Assembly: GCF_037200945.1 (NCBI RefSeq)
Contig: NZ_JBBCGP010000001.1
Location: forward strand, 2,044,501-2,108,500
From: Methylovirgula sp.
GTDB taxonomy: Bacteria > Pseudomonadota > Alphaproteobacteria > Rhizobiales > Beijerinckiaceae
DNA length: 64,000 bases
Direction: 5' to 3'
Shown here: positions 36,808 through 45,700 of the stretch, piece by piece
How the letters are laid out: each line of letters starts with the position of its first letter
Position numbering within the stretch: the first letter of the stretch is position 1
The notes under the pieces: generated by a model
What the model was told of the DNA's origin: nothing
The model's database searches: none
Seen by the model: only the letters and a program-made list of their open reading frames with translations
Program-made: the position numbers and the translations under genes

Positions 36808-38139
36808 GTGCCCGAGCCCGAAGAGATCGAAAGTGCCACTGCCGACATTGAACTCGAAATCCGCCATGTGCGGCAGACGTATGTCCGTCCTTCCGGCGCG
36901 CAGCTCCTCGTCCTGGACGATATCAATCTGACTCTGCACACGGGCGAGATCGTCGCGTTGCTCGGGCGTTCGGGTTGTGGAAAGTCAACGCTGCTCCGCG
37001 TCGTTTCGGGTCTCGCGCCGCCAGCGGCCGGTGAGGTGCGCTATCGCAACCGCGTCGTCGATGGTCCGGCGGAGGGGATTGCGATTGTTTTCCAAACCTT
37101 CGCTTTGTTCCCCTGGCTGACGGTGCTGCAAAATGTGCAGGCCGGTCTTGATGCGCGTGGCGTGCCGGAAAAGGAGGCGCGTGCCCGTGCCTTGGATGCG
37201 ATCGAACTCATCGGCCTCGACGGATTTGAAAATGCCTATCCGCGAGAGCTTTCCGGCGGCATGCGCCAGCGCGTCGGCTTTGCGCGCGCCCTCGTCGTCG
37301 ATCCGACAGTTCTCCTGATGGACGAGCCGTTCTCGGCGCTGGACGTGTTGACCGGCGAAACTCTGCGCAGCGATTTCATGGATCTGTGGACAGCCGAGCG
37401 GCTCTCGATCAAATCGGTTCTCCTCGTAACTCATAATATCGAGGAGGCGGTCTTCATGGCCGACCGGGTTCTGATCTTGGCGCCCAATCCCGGCCGCATC
37501 GCGGGGGAAATCGATGTTGCATTACCACGCCCGCGTCAACGTCTGAGCAGCGAGTTCCGTGACCTCGTTGACGACATCTATGGACGAATGACGGCTGGGC
37601 CAGCACCGACCGCCGACGGCAAACGGCCGGCGCTGGCAAGTATTGGCACCAATCTGCCGATCATGTCGGCCTTGCGAATTGTCGGACTGACCGATGTCCT
37701 GGCGTCAGCGCCCTTCTGCGGCAAAGCGGATCTCCAGGTGCTCGCGGCACGCTTGCATCTCAGCGCCGAGGATCTCTTTCACCTTGCCGAAATGAATCGG
37801 ATGATGGGTTTTGCCGAATTGCGTGACGGTGACCTCCACCTGACAGCCGCCGGCCGCGCCATCGCGCAAGCCGATATACCGGAACGCAAGCGCCTCTTCG
37901 CTGAACATCTGCTGCGCGCGATTCCACTGGCGGCGCACATTCGCCGCGTGCTCGACGAACGGCCGGAGCACATCGCGCCCCGCAGCCGCTTCATTGCCGA
38001 GCTTGAAGACCATTTAAGCACCGAGGATGCCGAACGTACCCTCAATGCCGTCATCGGCTGGGGGCGTTATGCCGAATGTTTCGCCTACGACACGCTGCAC
38101 CTCCGGTTCAGCCTGGAAGATTCAGCGGCGGCGGAATAG
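36808..38139 (+). CDS. ABC ATPase with AAA-associated C-terminal domain
   Basis: A 443-residue ATPase. Walker A is GRSGCGKST at residues 54-62, the signature LSGGMRQ starts at 148 and Walker B is VLLMDE at 168-173. Beyond the usual 260 residues there is an extra domain of about 150 residues (about 280-435), including LSAEDLFHLAEMNRMMGFAEL, like the AAA_assoc_C regulatory domain of some nitrate/sulfonate importers. GTG start with GGAGG upstream. It forms an operon with the fused permease. The C-terminal domain probably senses a signal that gates transport, but its ligand is unknown. Confidence 0.88.
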   Translation: MPEPEEIESATADIELEIRHVRQTYVRPSGAQLLVLDDINLTLHTGEIVALLGRSGCGKSTLLRVVSGLAPPAAGEVRYRNRVVDGPAEGIAIVFQTFALFPWLTVLQNVQAGLDARGVPEKEARARALDAIELIGLDGFENAYPRELSGGMRQRVGFARALVVDPTVLLMDEPFSALDVLTGETLRSDFMDLWTAERLSIKSVLLVTHNIEEAVFMADRVLILAPNPGRIAGEIDVALPRPRQRLSSEFRDLVDDIYGRMTAGPAPTADGKRPALASIGTNLPIMSALRIVGLTDVLASAPFCGKADLQVLAARLHLSAEDLFHLAEMNRMMGFAELRDGDLHLTAAGRAIAQADIPERKRLFAEHLLRAIPLAAHIRRVLDERPEHIAPRSRFIAELEDHLSTEDAERTLNAVIGWGRYAECFAYDTLHLRFSLEDSAAAE

Positions 38140-38153
38140 GGGGCCGCTTTAGC

Positions 38154-38606
38154 TCATGCGCTGGCCAAATGCTCCTCGATTGTCCCGATCGGCACATTCG
38201 TCAGATCCTTATGAACTTCGGCGAGAATGAGGGCGCGTGCCGCGGGAGTCAGGCTCTGGCGGACGAGGCCGAGTGTATGTGGCGGCGCGACAAGGACCAG
38301 GTGCTTGAACTTTCTCTCGCTTGCGGCAGCGTCGATGATCCGCGTGATTTTTTGCAGAAATTGGGCTTCTTCCTGAGCATGGAAATCGGTGGCCTCGTAG
38401 GCGCTTCGGCTGCCGTCTCCGTTTGATTGAAAGGATCGGCCCGGAGCATCGGTGCCGAGTTCGGCCGTCCGGAGATGCGGCTCCGAATGGATTTCGATTG
38501 GCTTGAGGTTAAGCAGCTCAGCATCGCCCTCGTTTCGGAGCAAAAGAGCTTTTTGGCCGTCACAAACCAGGACCCAACTTTCATTCGGAATTCTGAGGTT
38601 TCCCAT
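38154..38606 (-). CDS. Host attachment family protein (baeRF-like)
   Basis: A 150-residue protein with the features of the family called protein required for attachment to host cells: an early WVLVCDGQKALLLRNEGDAELLNL, a central AYEATDFHAQEEAQFLQKIT and a C-terminal LVLVAPPHTLGLVRQSL. The fold is related to eRF1 domain 1-type proteins. The biochemical role is not known; the name comes from Agrobacterium mutant work. It is convergent with the ABC ATPase gene, 14 bp apart, and divergent from the 639-residue unknown gene. Confidence 0.82.
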   Translation of the reverse strand: MGNLRIPNESWVLVCDGQKALLLRNEGDAELLNLKPIEIHSEPHLRTAELGTDAPGRSFQSNGDGSRSAYEATDFHAQEEAQFLQKITRIIDAAASERKFKHLVLVAPPHTLGLVRQSLTPAARALILAEVHKDLTNVPIGTIEEHLASA

Positions 38607-38763
38607 TTCTTTTCCTCGTTGTTACGCCAGAGTCGGTTCTCTGTTGCAGAATTTGGCGTGACCGAATTTGCCTTATGTCAAAGAAGTATAATCGAAATGA
38701 GGAAAGATGTTCAGGTTCGCGCTCCGGGGGTGACGCGGCGAAGGTTCATGGCTGCGAGGCGTT

Positions 38764-40683
38764 ATGAAATCGGAGATCGTTGAATGGTTGGGACAATCCG
38801 ATTTGCTTTTGCCACAACTCATTGCCGAGGGTTTGGCCGCCAATGACAGGGTAAAGGCACGACTGAGCGTCCTCCAGACAGCTGCTCAACATGCGCGCGA
38901 TCCGCAGACGGCATTCGATCTGACTGAGGAGTGCAGGGCTGCGGGGCTTGATCCGCTTCCGCTCCAAGCGCTCGTTAAATCGGCAAGCCTTTCGAGCGGA
39001 GAAATCATCACCGCAACAGGTCTTGCGGCGCTGGGTACGGCGATCTGGGCCGATATTACGGCAATGTTACAGGCTGTGCATGCTGGAGATGGTGCGCGCG
39101 GCGAACAATACGAAGCGCGGCTTGCCGCGAACAGGTCCGCGATTCCGCTGGGAACGTCCGATAATCTTGCGGCTAATCAGATCGTCAAGCTCACGGCAAT
39201 TTCGGCCGAAGATAGTCTGCATCGCCTGATCATGGACTTGCATCGCGCGCTCAACACGCTCGCGGCGACGCACGCACAAGAATTGGTCGCTGGTGCGCAC
39301 GCCTATGGCTTGACGCCTGACGATAAGACGGCGGTCAAGGCTTTCATGCGTGGCGTTGAGGCGACTCGCGACTTGAAATTTGGCCATCCCGGCCTCGCCA
39401 CGACCGCGATGCGTTCGGGCAGCCGTCTCACGATCCAGAACGATATCGGCGAAACCGATGCCCATGTCGTTGTGATCGGCGTGGAAGCCGATTCTGTGAC
39501 GATCACTTATACGGACGTTCACCACGCCCGCGCCAAGTTCTTCGCCGATCTCCTGCGCAATTTTCCAGTTCAATGGAACGGGCTTGCGCATACAAACGCA
39601 GCGAAACTGCATGACGAAGAGGCCTTTTATCTCGTCACCGGCCGTTTTGCCTTTCACGACGCTAAAGCGCGTGATCACTTTCTCGAGGAACTCGGCGCCT
39701 CGCTCGTCTTCCTGATCGATTGGAACAAGGCGCGAAAAGTCCTGCGCGAATTCGTTGCGAATGCGGATGCGGTCCGCATTCTGGATTGGGCCGCGCTTCA
39801 TCGGGTGGGCCATCGTGGCTTTATCGAACTTGGCGGTGCAACTCTCGTCACGTCTGCGGTGCGGCATGCTGCATCCGCGCGGATTGGCTTCGGCGAGCGG
39901 TTGGCGGAGGCGCTTGGGCGTGAGTCGGCTGTTGATTTTCTCAAAGCCGTCTTGCGGATTTCGGTTGAGGCCCTGAAGCAGGGCGGCTCGGAACGCTTGG
40001 CGAAGGCCGGCATCGAAGAGGCCCTTGTCGCGCATTTGCAGCGCGCCGATACGAGCCTTCTAGCAATCGTGATTCGTCAGGCCGGTCTCGCGCGTGAAAT
40101 TGCCGCCGCGATCGCGCAATTCCTTGATGGTCGGCGCCGGCAACAAGCCCCGGAAGACGCGCGGCTGGCGCAGCGCGCGAGCCGCATCGAAGAAAAAGCC
40201 GATCGCATCGCCCTGGAGGCGCGCAGCAAAATTGCGCGATTGGGCGTCGATCGCGGCATTGAGCGCCTGGTCGATGTGATCGAGCAGACGATCGATGAGC
40301 TTGAAGAGGCCGCGTTTGTCGCGACGCTTCTTCCGAAGGATGTCGCACCGGAGATTCTTGATTGTCTGATTGAGCTTTGCGGAATTGTTGTCGCGGGCAT
40401 TGAGTCCGCAGCCATCGGTACGGCCTCTGCCACCGAAATATCGGAGGGGCAACGTGTCGATTTCGAGGATACGCTCGCCGCGGTCACCAGATTGATCGAA
40501 GACGAGCACCGGGCCGATGTCGCCGAGCGGGTGGTGACGACGAAAATCCTGACCGGCGCTTATGATCTCAAAACAAGCCTTTCGGTCTTGAGCGTCGCAC
40601 ATCCGCTCGAGCGCGCGACGGATCAATTGGCGCGTTTCGGCCATTCCTTGCGCGATCACGTCCTCGCCGACCTTTCAACCTGA
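38764..40683 (+). CDS. Unknown 639-residue protein coupled to a PPDK-like gene
   Basis: I do not recognise this family with confidence. The product is soluble, without signal peptide or membrane spans. The N-terminal third is mostly helical; the middle (about 200-330) has a mixed alpha/beta pattern with TRDLKFGHPGLATTAMRSGS, RLTIQNDIGETDAHVVVIGVE and FFADLLRNFPVQWNG; the C-terminal 200 residues are long charged helices (EEKADRIALEARSKIARLG) reminiscent of PhoU/DUF47-type bundles. It ends 12 bp before the PPDK-like gene, so they form one operon. Coupling suggests it regulates, or is a substrate of, the phosphotransfer protein, but this is inference. Confidence 0.75.
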   Translation: MKSEIVEWLGQSDLLLPQLIAEGLAANDRVKARLSVLQTAAQHARDPQTAFDLTEECRAAGLDPLPLQALVKSASLSSGEIITATGLAALGTAIWADITAMLQAVHAGDGARGEQYEARLAANRSAIPLGTSDNLAANQIVKLTAISAEDSLHRLIMDLHRALNTLAATHAQELVAGAHAYGLTPDDKTAVKAFMRGVEATRDLKFGHPGLATTAMRSGSRLTIQNDIGETDAHVVVIGVEADSVTITYTDVHHARAKFFADLLRNFPVQWNGLAHTNAAKLHDEEAFYLVTGRFAFHDAKARDHFLEELGASLVFLIDWNKARKVLREFVANADAVRILDWAALHRVGHRGFIELGGATLVTSAVRHAASARIGFGERLAEALGRESAVDFLKAVLRISVEALKQGGSERLAKAGIEEALVAHLQRADTSLLAIVIRQAGLAREIAAAIAQFLDGRRRQQAPEDARLAQRASRIEEKADRIALEARSKIARLGVDRGIERLVDVIEQTIDELEEAAFVATLLPKDVAPEILDCLIELCGIVVAGIESAAIGTASATEISEGQRVDFEDTLAAVTRLIEDEHRADVAERVVTTKILTGAYDLKTSLSVLSVAHPLERATDQLARFGHSLRDHVLADLST

Positions 40684-40695
40684 CGGCAAAATCAC

Positions 40696-42288
40696 ATGAC
40701 AATCCTTTTTATCGGCGATGGCTCGACAACGCTCTATCCGGCGGATGTCGTTGGCGCCAAAGCAGCCAATCTGGCGCATATGGCGGCTCTCGGTCTGCCG
40801 GTGCCCCCAGCCTTTATTCTGCCTGTCGAACTTTGTGCCGCGATCACCAAGGGCGAGCCGGGTGCCAGGAAGACGATGGTGGAGGGGCTCGACGCGGGAC
40901 TCAAATTTCTCGAGCGCGCGACCGGAAGGATTTTCGGCGACCGGCGGCGCCCCCTCCTGGTGTCCGTGCGTTCGGGGGCCGCGCGCTCAATGCCGGGCAT
41001 GTTGGATACTGTGCTCGATGTCGGTTGCGTGCCCGCTGCCGTTCGCGGCCTGATCCGCATGACCGGAAATCCGCATTTCGCTTATGATTGCCGGCGCCGC
41101 TTTCTAGAGAGCTATGGCGACGTGGTTCTCGGTATTGAAGCGGCGCTCTTCGCCGTCCCGCTCGCGTCACTTGCTGCCGCCGAGGACGAAGCACAGGAGC
41201 AAGACCTCGATAGCGAGGCGCTGGAGAGACTTGCGGCGACCTATCAACAGATTGTTGAGGACCACGGGTCCTGCGCCGACGATCCGCGTGACGATCTCAA
41301 AGCAGCTGCAGAAGCGGTCTATATGTCGTGGATGAGTGAGCGTGCCTGCGCCTACCGCAAGATCGAACATCTCGAGGATTTGCAGGGCACGGCGGTCACG
41401 GTTCAGGCCATGGTTTTTGGCAATTATAATGTGCGTTCCGGCGCCGGCGTCGCGTTCTCGCGCAATCCGTCGACAGGCGATGCGGAGCCGGTCATCGACG
41501 TTTTATTCGGTTCGCAGGGAGAAGATGTCGTCTCCGGCCGTCGCAACCCGCAGAGCGAGGACGCGATCACGCGGCTTTTGCCCGCGGTGGACGCCGAGCT
41601 GCGCACCGCACTCAAACGGCTTGAGCAAGAGTTCCGCGACGTTCAAGATGTCGAGTTTACCATCGAAGATGGAAAATTGTGGCTTCTGCAAACGCGCTCG
41701 GCGAAGCGTACGCCGCGCGCGGCCGTGCGTTTCGCTATCGATTTCGTCAAGGAAGGACTCATCGCGCCCGCCGAGGCTTTGCAGCGTCTTGACGGGGTCG
41801 ATTTGACGCGTCTCGCGCATCAAAAGCTGGTGGATGCGGGCGCGCCCGTCGCGCGCGGCGTCGGCGCGGCGGCGGGCATCGCGACCGGGCGCGTTGCCTT
41901 CGATTCGCCGAGCGCGACGCGGCTCGCCGCAGACGGCGACCCGGTCATTCTGGTTCGGCCAAATATCAGCACCGCTGATGTCAGCGGCTTTGCTGCGGGT
42001 GCGGGCATTCTCGCTGCCGTGGGTGGCCGCACCGCACATGCCGCGTTGGTCGCGCGCCAATTAGGGAAGCCCTGTATCGTCGGCTGCTCCGAGCTAGAGG
42101 TCGATCCTTCACATCAGAAGGCGCGGATCGCAGGAAACGACATTCACGAAGGAGATTGGTTATCAATCGACGGAGGGACGGGAGAGATTTATCTCGGACA
42201 CGGCCAGATCTCGACCGAAGAGTCGAAGGCCGAGCTTGATGAAATTGCGCGCTGGAAAAACGCGACAGCCCTTCAAGAGCGCGCTTGA
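40696..42288 (+). CDS. Pyruvate-phosphate-dikinase-like protein lacking the PEP/pyruvate domain
   Basis: A 530-residue protein covering only the first two functional parts of PPDK. The ATP-grasp domain has VSVRSGAARSMPGMLDTVLD (about residues 90-115), SGAGVAFSRNPSTGD, GEDVVSG and the closing QDVEFTIEDGKLWLLQTRSA. The swivelling phosphohistidine domain follows (about 385-505) with the phospho-accepting His448 in GGRTAHAALVAR and EGDWLSIDGGTGEIYLG. The C-terminal TIM barrel that binds PEP/pyruvate, some 340 residues in normal PPDK (about 880 total), is absent and the gene ends cleanly. It could pass phosphate from ATP to another protein or small molecule, as in Rph- or PpsA-related systems. The upstream 639-residue protein is the obvious partner. 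Confidence 0.88.
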   Translation: MTILFIGDGSTTLYPADVVGAKAANLAHMAALGLPVPPAFILPVELCAAITKGEPGARKTMVEGLDAGLKFLERATGRIFGDRRRPLLVSVRSGAARSMPGMLDTVLDVGCVPAAVRGLIRMTGNPHFAYDCRRRFLESYGDVVLGIEAALFAVPLASLAAAEDEAQEQDLDSEALERLAATYQQIVEDHGSCADDPRDDLKAAAEAVYMSWMSERACAYRKIEHLEDLQGTAVTVQAMVFGNYNVRSGAGVAFSRNPSTGDAEPVIDVLFGSQGEDVVSGRRNPQSEDAITRLLPAVDAELRTALKRLEQEFRDVQDVEFTIEDGKLWLLQTRSAKRTPRAAVRFAIDFVKEGLIAPAEALQRLDGVDLTRLAHQKLVDAGAPVARGVGAAAGIATGRVAFDSPSATRLAADGDPVILVRPNISTADVSGFAAGAGILAAVGGRTAHAALVARQLGKPCIVGCSELEVDPSHQKARIAGNDIHEGDWLSIDGGTGEIYLGHGQISTEESKAELDEIARWKNATALQERA

Positions 42289-42332
42289 CGAAGCGGCCGC
42301 GGCTTCGAGACAGTTACTTCCACCTCGCGTCA

Positions 42333-43493
42333 CTATTCGACGATGGGAAGTTTGAAACGGAAAGTCGCGCCGTTCGTTGCGGACGGATCAAGCCATAGGT
42401 CTCCGCCATGAGCGACAATGATCGTCTGGCATATCGACAAACCGACGCCCATGCCGTCCGGCTTTGTCGTTTTGAAAGGCGTGAACAATTGGTCTGCGAT
42501 CTCCGGCGACAAGCCAGGCCCGCTGTCGGCAATCGTCACGACAATATTTCCATCAGCAGACGAAGTGAACACGGACAGTTGGCGACGTGTGCCACCCGCC
42601 ATCGCTTCGACGGCGTTCCGCATCAAGTTCAGCAACGCCTGCTGGATTTGGACGCGGTTGATGAGCACTTGAGCGTCATCTTCCAAATTGAGTTCGATAC
42701 GTACGTCAGCTTCCTTGGCGACGATCAAAACCAGATCGTTCACGTTTAAAATGGTCTCGCGAATACTCGAGAGCTGACGCTCATCGGGTTGGTCTGCAAC
42801 GAAAAACCGAAGGTGGCGAATGATTTGATCGGCACGGCTCGCCTGTTCGATAGCCCGGTCCATGGCGATCATCAGAAGATCGGCCTCGGATAAGGTTGTT
42901 TGACCTCGGTTCATCAATCGCCGCGCTGACGTCAAATAGGCGACGATCGCTGTCAGGGGCTGGTAGAGCTCGTGGGCAAGGGCTGTGGACATCTGAGCCA
43001 TCGCCCCCAAACGGGCGAGATGCAGCAGCTGATGACGTAGCTCTTCTCGCTCCGACTCGAGCTTCGACAGGCTGAGGCTGTTATCTGGTGCAGATGAAAT
43101 TACGCCTCGGCGAACGACCTGCGAGATCCCGATCGCTTCACCGCTAACCATGACGGGCGATATCGCGACTGTGGCGGGAAGCGTGCTCCCGTCCTTGTGT
43201 CGAAATTCATCTTCATAAGGGGGCGTAGATTCGCCTCTCCGCAGCCTCTCTATAATCGATGTCAAATCCCAAGAGTCCGGATCTGCAGCAAGCATAAATG
43301 CCGGCTGACCGACGGCCTCACCCGCCGTATAGCCGAACAGCCGTTCAGCTCCTGCGTTCCAGCTCGCGATGTCGCCATCAAATGTCTGTCCGAAGATCGC
43401 ATCCTGGGCATTGAGGACGACGGCAGAAAGGTCTCCCCACGGAATGATCCTCATCGTGGCCACCGAGCCTCCGCTTACATCCACATTCGGCAA
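42333..43493 (-). CDS. PAS-domain sensor histidine kinase, FixL-like
   Basis: A 386-residue soluble kinase. One PAS domain spans about residues 20-130 (FDGDIASWNAGAERLFGYTAGEAVG at its start). HisKA carries His174 in ALAHELYQPLTAI, the pattern of FixL/DctB/NtrB-type kinases; the HATPase domain has NLMRNAVEAM, ADSGPGLS and GMGVGLSICQTI. There is no clear heme-binding His pattern that would prove oxygen sensing. No response regulator lies next to it; a Crp/Fnr gene is divergent 357 bp away, which resembles a FixL-FixK setting without FixJ. It converges on the PPDK-like gene. Confidence 0.87.
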   Translation of the reverse strand: MPNVDVSGGSVATMRIIPWGDLSAVVLNAQDAIFGQTFDGDIASWNAGAERLFGYTAGEAVGQPAFMLAADPDSWDLTSIIERLRRGESTPPYEDEFRHKDGSTLPATVAISPVMVSGEAIGISQVVRRGVISSAPDNSLSLSKLESEREELRHQLLHLARLGAMAQMSTALAHELYQPLTAIVAYLTSARRLMNRGQTTLSEADLLMIAMDRAIEQASRADQIIRHLRFFVADQPDERQLSSIRETILNVNDLVLIVAKEADVRIELNLEDDAQVLINRVQIQQALLNLMRNAVEAMAGGTRRQLSVFTSSADGNIVVTIADSGPGLSPEIADQLFTPFKTTKPDGMGVGLSICQTIIVAHGGDLWLDPSATNGATFRFKLPIVE

Positions 43494-43849
43494 ACTAGGA
43501 GAAAACCGCGCAATGAGACCCTGACAAAAGTCAGGAAATGATCGTGCCCCTGATCCTGCACAGAGATGTGAACGCGTGGTCTATTGCAGGTCATGACCAG
43601 CAAGAGCCGCAAGCCGTAACTGCAGACCATCATCAGGCCTTGCGCACGAGGCTTGACAGCGTCGCCGCCTTTGTCAGATTGGTCGAGATGTCATCCGTCG
43701 CACTTCAAAATGCAGGATGGCTACAAAACTCCCGTAGGGCGTTTTTGCATAGGCGACGACACTCAACATAATATCATAGACAAAGTTGGGTATTTTGCTA
43801 CCGACGCCTGATCCCGCCAGATTTTCCCGCGCATCGAGCGATCATTTCA
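43494..43849. other. Divergent intergenic region with a palindrome
   Basis: A 356-bp gap between the PAS kinase and Crp/Fnr genes. The palindrome CCTGACaaaaGTCAGG at 43520-43535, 27 bp upstream of the kinase start, is a candidate operator or short hairpin. A canonical FNR/FixK box (TTGAT-N4-ATCAA) was not seen. Short frames here lack ribosome-binding sites. Confidence 0.45.
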
Positions 43850-44581
43850 ATGCCCGCTTCTAGCGATCCGCCCCATAGAGTGATCCGAATCCGGGGCACG
43901 CGCGGATGGCCGGTCGATCATGGTTCGGAACCTCTCTTTGTCCCACTCACAACAGCCGAAAGGAACGAACTCGTTCGTTTGGCGCAAGTCATCGACTTCC
44001 ACACGTCGGCGTCTGCAATATTCAATCAGGGTGACGAAGCCGCGTTTATCTACCTTTTGGTCGATGGCGTCGTGCGAACGTTTCATACGTCACCCGACGG
44101 CGAGCGGCAGATCGTGGCATTTCACTGGCCGGGGGATTTATTTGGACTTGCCGAGCATGGCCGGCATGTGACGTCGGCGGAGACAATTACGTCTTCACAG
44201 ATCTATCGGTTTCCATGTCAGAAGCTTGAACGATTCTTATTGAAGAACCCAAAGATCGAAGACGGTTTTCTGATAAAGGCAATTCACGACCTTCGGAGCG
44301 CCCAACGACAGCTTATCATCATGGGACGCCTCGCCATCTTTCGTCGTCTTGCCGTCTTTTTATTGGATTGCTCAGCGCATGAGCATTATTTCGATAAGGC
44401 CAAGCGGCTCCTGACTTTACCCATGAGTCGATATGATATTGCCGATTATCTCGGAACATCCGCCGAAACCGTGACCCGAGCATTGTCCAAGCTCACCGCG
44501 GACGACGCAGTCAGACGCGTCAGTGCCCGCGCGCTAAAGTTGGATTTGGATAAGCTAAGAACTCTCGCGGATTTTGACTGA
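43850..44581 (+). CDS. Crp/Fnr family regulator, FixK-like
   Basis: A 243-residue regulator. The N-terminal cyclic-nucleotide-binding-like beta roll (about 35-150) contains DEAAFIYLLVDGVVRTFHTSPDGERQIVAFHWPGDLFGL. The C-terminal winged helix (about 180-235) has SRYDIADYLGTSAETVTRAL with the E-x-x-x-R recognition pattern of Fnr/FixK proteins that bind TTGAT-type sites. It has no N-terminal cysteine cluster, so it is not an iron-sulfur FNR. It is divergent from a PAS kinase gene. It probably tunes a respiratory or stress regulon elsewhere; no matching site is visible in this window. Confidence 0.87.
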   Translation: MPASSDPPHRVIRIRGTRGWPVDHGSEPLFVPLTTAERNELVRLAQVIDFHTSASAIFNQGDEAAFIYLLVDGVVRTFHTSPDGERQIVAFHWPGDLFGLAEHGRHVTSAETITSSQIYRFPCQKLERFLLKNPKIEDGFLIKAIHDLRSAQRQLIIMGRLAIFRRLAVFLLDCSAHEHYFDKAKRLLTLPMSRYDIADYLGTSAETVTRALSKLTADDAVRRVSARALKLDLDKLRTLADFD

Positions 44582-44770
44582 AAAAAGCCCGTCCGTTGCA
44601 CCTCCCCGGCGGAACTCGATGTCCATCCCCCGCGAAGACTGGGCTGGCGGCGTCGCGGTTGCGCTTTAGCTTGTGGCGGTTGGCGTCATCGATCTGGCGT
44701 CACTCGACCAAAAGTGACTCCTCGGCAAAAGCCATTGTTTATCGGAGTGATAAATTGCGTGGCGGGCCAC

Positions 44771-44827
44771 GAACGATGAAGATGGGCACTACAGCTACGC
44801 CATAGCCACCTAGAGCCCGCTATAGCT
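44771..44827. repeat. 57-bp module-boundary repeat, copy A
   Basis: First of three equal-length copies (others at 46617 and 48714), sharing the 17-base core GAACGATGAAGATGGGC and about 84-88% identity by eye. It lies between the Crp/Fnr gene and the O-methyltransferase gene. GCCATAGC and GCTATAGC near its end could pair as an 8-bp stem with a 12-base loop. Confidence 0.85.
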
Positions 44828-44875
44828 CCCCACGTCGCTCGGCCGTTCAGCGGATGGGCGTCTCCGCCGCGATCA

Positions 44876-45571
44876 TCATGCGACCTTCACAGTGAACTCG
44901 TTGCCACGCCCTTCGTCGAGAGGGAGGGATTGCGAGACGTAGCCGTTCTCGGGATCGCGGACGTAATCCAGATAGTCCGCCGCGAAGGCGTTCTCGCCGA
45001 GGATCACCGCGCCGGCCTTCAACTGGGGCTCGATCCGCTTGAGCACCGACAGGTAGAGCGACCAGGCGCCGTCGATCAGCGCCAGATCGACTTCGCCGCC
45101 GACATCCTTGAGTGTCTCCAGCGCGTCGCCTTCCCGAATGTCCACCAGATCGGCGAGTCCGGCGGCATCGAGATGCGCCCGTGCCCGCGCCACCTTCACC
45201 GGCTCCACCTCGGAACCGATGAGCCGGCCGCCGCCATTGTCGCGCAGCGCGGCGGCGAGATAGATGGTGGAGACACCCATTGAAGTGCCGAACTCCACGA
45301 TCCGCGACGCCTTGCAGGCACGCGCGATGGCGTAGAGAAAGCGGCCATAGCCGGGCGATACGGACAGAAAATGTGCGGCATGGCCGCTATAAACTCGCCG
45401 GTAGTCGGCACGCTCATCGGCGATCATCTGCGCCGCGAGTTGCTCGATCGTGTCGCCGGAGGCTTCCATGCCGGCGACGACCTCTTTCATCAATTCGCCA
45501 TCCGCCGCTTCGGCATCCCGATGAAGCTGAGTCAGAAGTTGGGTGATGCGCGCGCTGGTCAACGTGTTCAT
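44876..45571 (-). CDS. SAM-dependent O-methyltransferase
   Basis: A 231-residue class I methyltransferase. The SAM-binding motif I is VEFGTSMGVSTIYLA; motif II lies near IGSEVEPVKVARA (acidic residue binding the ribose); EVDLALIDGAW is the post-II acidic motif. The layout is that of the Methyltransf_24 / catechol-O-methyltransferase-like group. The ATG at 45571 has GGAAGGAAACAG upstream; the longer frame from 45691 would read through the control region. It is divergent from an AraC-type regulator gene, its probable controller. Substrate unknown. Confidence 0.87.
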   Translation of the reverse strand: MNTLTSARITQLLTQLHRDAEAADGELMKEVVAGMEASGDTIEQLAAQMIADERADYRRVYSGHAAHFLSVSPGYGRFLYAIARACKASRIVEFGTSMGVSTIYLAAALRDNGGGRLIGSEVEPVKVARARAHLDAAGLADLVDIREGDALETLKDVGGEVDLALIDGAWSLYLSVLKRIEPQLKAGAVILGENAFAADYLDYVRDPENGYVSQSLPLDEGRGNEFTVKVA

Positions 45572-45700
45572 GCTGTTTCCTTCCCAATCATGGGAGCCGA
45601 TCGGCCTCGACTGGCTGATGACAAGCTGGTACAGGGAACCGAACTTGGCGTCATTCCGAAGGTCAGCCAGAATGTTATTCAATCTCGCCATCGCGCCCGA

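Noticed and set aside
43520..43535. Palindrome considered as an FNR/FixK box
   Set aside because: Its sequence does not match TTGAT-N4-ATCAA.
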